Source: a virus. From it: 33,307 nt of DNA. Positions within the stretch are counted from its first letter, which is position 1. Each line of letters begins with the position of its first letter. This document shows positions 31,035 through 33,307 of this stretch, piece after piece. The notes below the pieces were generated by a model. That model was not told the origin of the DNA, made no database searches, and saw nothing but the letters and a program-made list of their open reading frames with translations. The stretch spans positions 1-33,307 of IMG/VR virus record IMGVR_UViG_3300036791_001904; one strand, 5' to 3'. The translations under genes were made by a program, and so were the position numbers.

Positions 31035-33068
31035 CTAACGATGGGTGCCGCTTTTTAAATCGTCGTCTAAGTCTGCGTTAAATATGTAGACTTGCTCTTT
31101 ATCCTGACTCGGTGCCGCTGGCATAAAGCGACTAAAGTCAGTTTCCGGTTGGGACGCAATGGCTGGCCGTAATTCGTCTTCGGCGTCACGAATACCTTTC
31201 TGTTTCAGGGCAATCATGCGTTTGACGCGTTCTTCCTGCGCTTTCTGGACTTTCGCCACCGGCACTGGGCTGGCTTTGTTGCCGTTCCAGACAGCGATGC
31301 ATACAAAGGTGCCGTCCATCTTGCGGATGACCACTTCACTGGGGTCATGAATATCGAAGGCTACGCGCACTTTGTCGCCGTCGACGTTAATTAAATCTTT
31401 ATGGAAATACTGGTTATTTTCTAATTCAATCCAGCCACGCTGGGCGACGCGTATTTCCTGCGGCATAAACATTTCACGTAATTCACCTTCGGAAAGGTAT
31501 TCAATATTGTCGCCTTCTTTTTCTAACATCGCTTTACGATAAACAGCGGGGGAAATATGTTTCCCGTTTACTTTTGGTAATTCGCTGTGTTCGTGCCCGG
31601 CATTGTATTTTTCGATTTCTTCTTCAACCGCGTCGACCAACTGCCGCCATGTTGGCAATTTCTGGATGGTCTTTTTGTTCTGGGCTGTCAGTTCGCGATT
31701 GTCACGAAGGGCATTGCTCAGGCTGTTAAGGTGCTGACCATTGAGGCGGGCGACATTGGGGTCAACGCTCAGGCCATTATAGGTTTGAAAGCGCATGGCC
31801 AGACGGCGCGGTAACACACCATTCAGGCGTTCAATGATACCGCGCGCTTGCGGGTTGCCCGGAATACCGGTCATGTGCTGAATACCGAGGCGCGGGAAAA
31901 TACCGGTAATGTCGGCGTCTAACATTCTGTTCTTTTCACCGCCGCCGTTATCTGAATAAACAAATAATGGCTTTCCGTGATGCTTCATGGCGTGGCGGTA
32001 GGCATCGGCCACCGCAATGGCACTTTCTGACAGTGACAGACTCCAGCCGACGATATAGCGCGTGCGGCCATCAATAACCATCGTCAGTTCCGGCGTGAAC
32101 GGGCGACCGTGGAACGGGTGCGCCACCTTCATGTTCAGTGACTTACCGTCAGAAATCCAAATACCGTTAACAGGCATTTGTTCCCAGTCACGCTTCTGAT
32201 AAACATCGTAAGCACGCGCCGCCGACCCGGTCACGCGACCGATAACGCGCTCTTTTAACGACAGCTTATTTGCCAGACGTTGCACGGCGTAGTAAGACGG
32301 CAATGTCTCCATCATGGCGGGCTGGTCGTGATAAATTTCACGCCATTCGTCGCTGAATGAGCGGTACGCTTCGCGCAGGTTCGGCCCGTTCTGGTTGCGG
32401 TAGTGCGGCATAAACAGGGTATAGAACCAGCCTATGTCTTCGGGACGCTTCTCTTTTGTATGACCGGGTGCCAGCAGTGCCAGCCGTTCGCTGCCTGACT
32501 GCGTACTCATGTAGACCGATAACCAGCCTTGCAAGCGACGGGCGCTGACGCCTGTTCGTTGCACGCCGCGCCGCGCATTGGCAACGTCCGCCGCCGACTG
32601 GATACGCAGCGGCAAAGAGCCATTGCGGGATGCTTCGGCAATCATTTCAACCGCCGCCGCGCGGGATAATCCCGCTTCGCGCATCCGTAAAACTTCCTGC
32701 GCCAGCGTGGCGCGGGCATCGGCGATCTGTTTTTGCTTTTGGGTCAGCGCCGCCACTTCACGATCAAGCAGCGCCGGGCACTGGCGCATCACTTCAAGTT
32801 CTTTGCGTTTGGACGCTTCCACCTTCGCTTTAATGGCGGGTGATTTGGCTGGCTTTTCATCCATCAGCTTTTTGAAGTGCAGGTCTTTTAAAGCCTCCTG
32901 CGCCATCGCTGGCAGACATTCAATATTGTATTCAAACGCTTTGCTGCCTTGACGCTTACGGACAAGCTCAGGTGACGTCCCAGTTAATTTTTTAAGTGCG
33001 GCCCTAACGCCCTGGGCGGTGCCAGGTAATCCGGCAACACCCACCAGTTCATTCACGCTGAAATACAT
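31035..33068 (-). CDS. A: Transposase A (MuA-like DDE recombinase)
   Basis: A 677-aa MuA-like transposase that binds the end sites and carries out strand transfer for integration and replication. The N-terminal region (VNELVGVAGLPGTAQGVR) is the winged-helix end/enhancer-binding part. Catalytic DDE residues are seen in WISDGK (D307), VYSDNGGG (D373) and GIIERLN (E413). The C-terminal region is where MuB and ClpX contacts lie in Mu. I use the ATG at 33068; an in-frame TTG at 33074 overlaps the ner stop and is possible. Confidence 0.95.
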   Translation of the reverse strand: MYFSVNELVGVAGLPGTAQGVRAALKKLTGTSPELVRKRQGSKAFEYNIECLPAMAQEALKDLHFKKLMDEKPAKSPAIKAKVEASKRKELEVMRQCPALLDREVAALTQKQKQIADARATLAQEVLRMREAGLSRAAAVEMIAEASRNGSLPLRIQSAADVANARRGVQRTGVSARRLQGWLSVYMSTQSGSERLALLAPGHTKEKRPEDIGWFYTLFMPHYRNQNGPNLREAYRSFSDEWREIYHDQPAMMETLPSYYAVQRLANKLSLKERVIGRVTGSAARAYDVYQKRDWEQMPVNGIWISDGKSLNMKVAHPFHGRPFTPELTMVIDGRTRYIVGWSLSLSESAIAVADAYRHAMKHHGKPLFVYSDNGGGEKNRMLDADITGIFPRLGIQHMTGIPGNPQARGIIERLNGVLPRRLAMRFQTYNGLSVDPNVARLNGQHLNSLSNALRDNRELTAQNKKTIQKLPTWRQLVDAVEEEIEKYNAGHEHSELPKVNGKHISPAVYRKAMLEKEGDNIEYLSEGELREMFMPQEIRVAQRGWIELENNQYFHKDLINVDGDKVRVAFDIHDPSEVVIRKMDGTFVCIAVWNGNKASPVPVAKVQKAQEERVKRMIALKQKGIRDAEDELRPAIASQPETDFSRFMPAAPSQDKEQVYIFNADLDDDLKSGTHR

Positions 33069-33070
33069 AA

Positions 33071-33307
33071 TCAAGACGCCTTACGTTGTTCAGGGTAACG
33101 GCTTGGCCAGATGCAAGCCGGAATTGTTCCCAGTGCATCAGCGATGATGCGTTCCGCTTTTGGGTAGGGACGGGACAGCGCATTTTTCAGCGTATCCGGG
33201 GCCAGACCGGCTTTAACAGACAAGTCGCGCATATTAACGCCTGACTTGTGCAACGCGGCGACGATGTCGATGCGGTGCCAATCCTCTTTTGCTTCAAAGT
33301 GAGTCAT
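33071..33307 (-). CDS. ner: Ner-like early regulator
   Basis: A 78-aa Ner/Nlp-type DNA-binding protein. The helix-turn-helix lies at about 25-45 (MRDLSVKAGLAPDTLKNAL), preceded by DWHRIDIVAALHKSG and followed by IPACIWPSRY, all typical of Ner. In Mu, Ner represses both the early and repressor promoters to manage the lytic switch. Its ATG is the last base triplet of the window, so the divergent repressor gene and operators are not visible. Confidence 0.93.
   Translation of the reverse strand: MTHFEAKEDWHRIDIVAALHKSGVNMRDLSVKAGLAPDTLKNALSRPYPKAERIIADALGTIPACIWPSRYPEQRKAS

Noticed and set aside
1-33307. CRISPR arrays, tRNA or rRNA genes, insertion sequences
   Set aside because: No regularly spaced repeats, cloverleaf-like stretches or second transposase seen; the only transposase is the phage A gene.

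Overview
The window is almost entirely a Mu-like transposable prophage (about 32.1 kb visible), read on the minus strand and inserted into the ascorbate-PTS permease gene ulaA of an enterobacterial host. The host call rests on UlaA, which I recognise as close to the E. coli protein; I cannot name the genus. The first 1166 bases are host DNA. The phage right end starts at the TGTA at 1167. The phage left end (repressor gene, left attachment end and the rest of ulaA) lies beyond base 33307.

In phage order (high to low coordinates) the layout is as follows. The early block holds ner, transposase A and target-DNA activator B (33307-30113), then small early genes including DUF3164, an ANR-family regulator and DUF2786 (30099-27028). 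The middle block holds gemA/gp16 and one Mor/C-family activator (27031-26187). The lysis cassette holds an M15 endopeptidase, a small membrane protein (candidate holin), Rz and a nested Rz1 (26105-24802). Packaging and head genes run gp25-gp31 (24836-18477). A non-coding gap at 18214-18476 is followed by protease I with its internal scaffold start, a decoration-like protein and major head protein T. Then come the neck and tail genes: gp36, gp37, gp38, sheath L, tube M, the gp41 chaperone with a -1 frameshift extension, tape measure, N, P, gp45, gp46, gp47, gp48, one fibre and its assembly chaperone. The right-end cargo is a 76-aa protein, a GT25 glycosyltransferase on the opposite (plus) strand, and a D12-class adenine methyltransferase next to the right end. 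The methyltransferase sits where Mu has com-mom. No gin/invertible fibre cassette, mom, com or gam was recognised.

Regulation that can be read from the sequence: a conserved box, CACTACGCCC on the minus strand, occurs in three intergenic regions, upstream of the endopeptidase, of protease I and of gp46. At two of them a TTAC-containing hexamer lies about 32 bp downstream of the box centre, the geometry expected for Mor/C-activated late promoters. Intrinsic terminators sit beside two of the three boxes. The 263-bp gap between G and I, near the prophage centre, occupies the position of Mu's strong gyrase site. Three GATC sites within 35 bp, two of them closing a palindrome, lie just upstream of the methyltransferase and recall Dam/OxyR control of Mu mom. 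The right end carries three transposase-binding-like repeats with 22- and 33-bp spacing.
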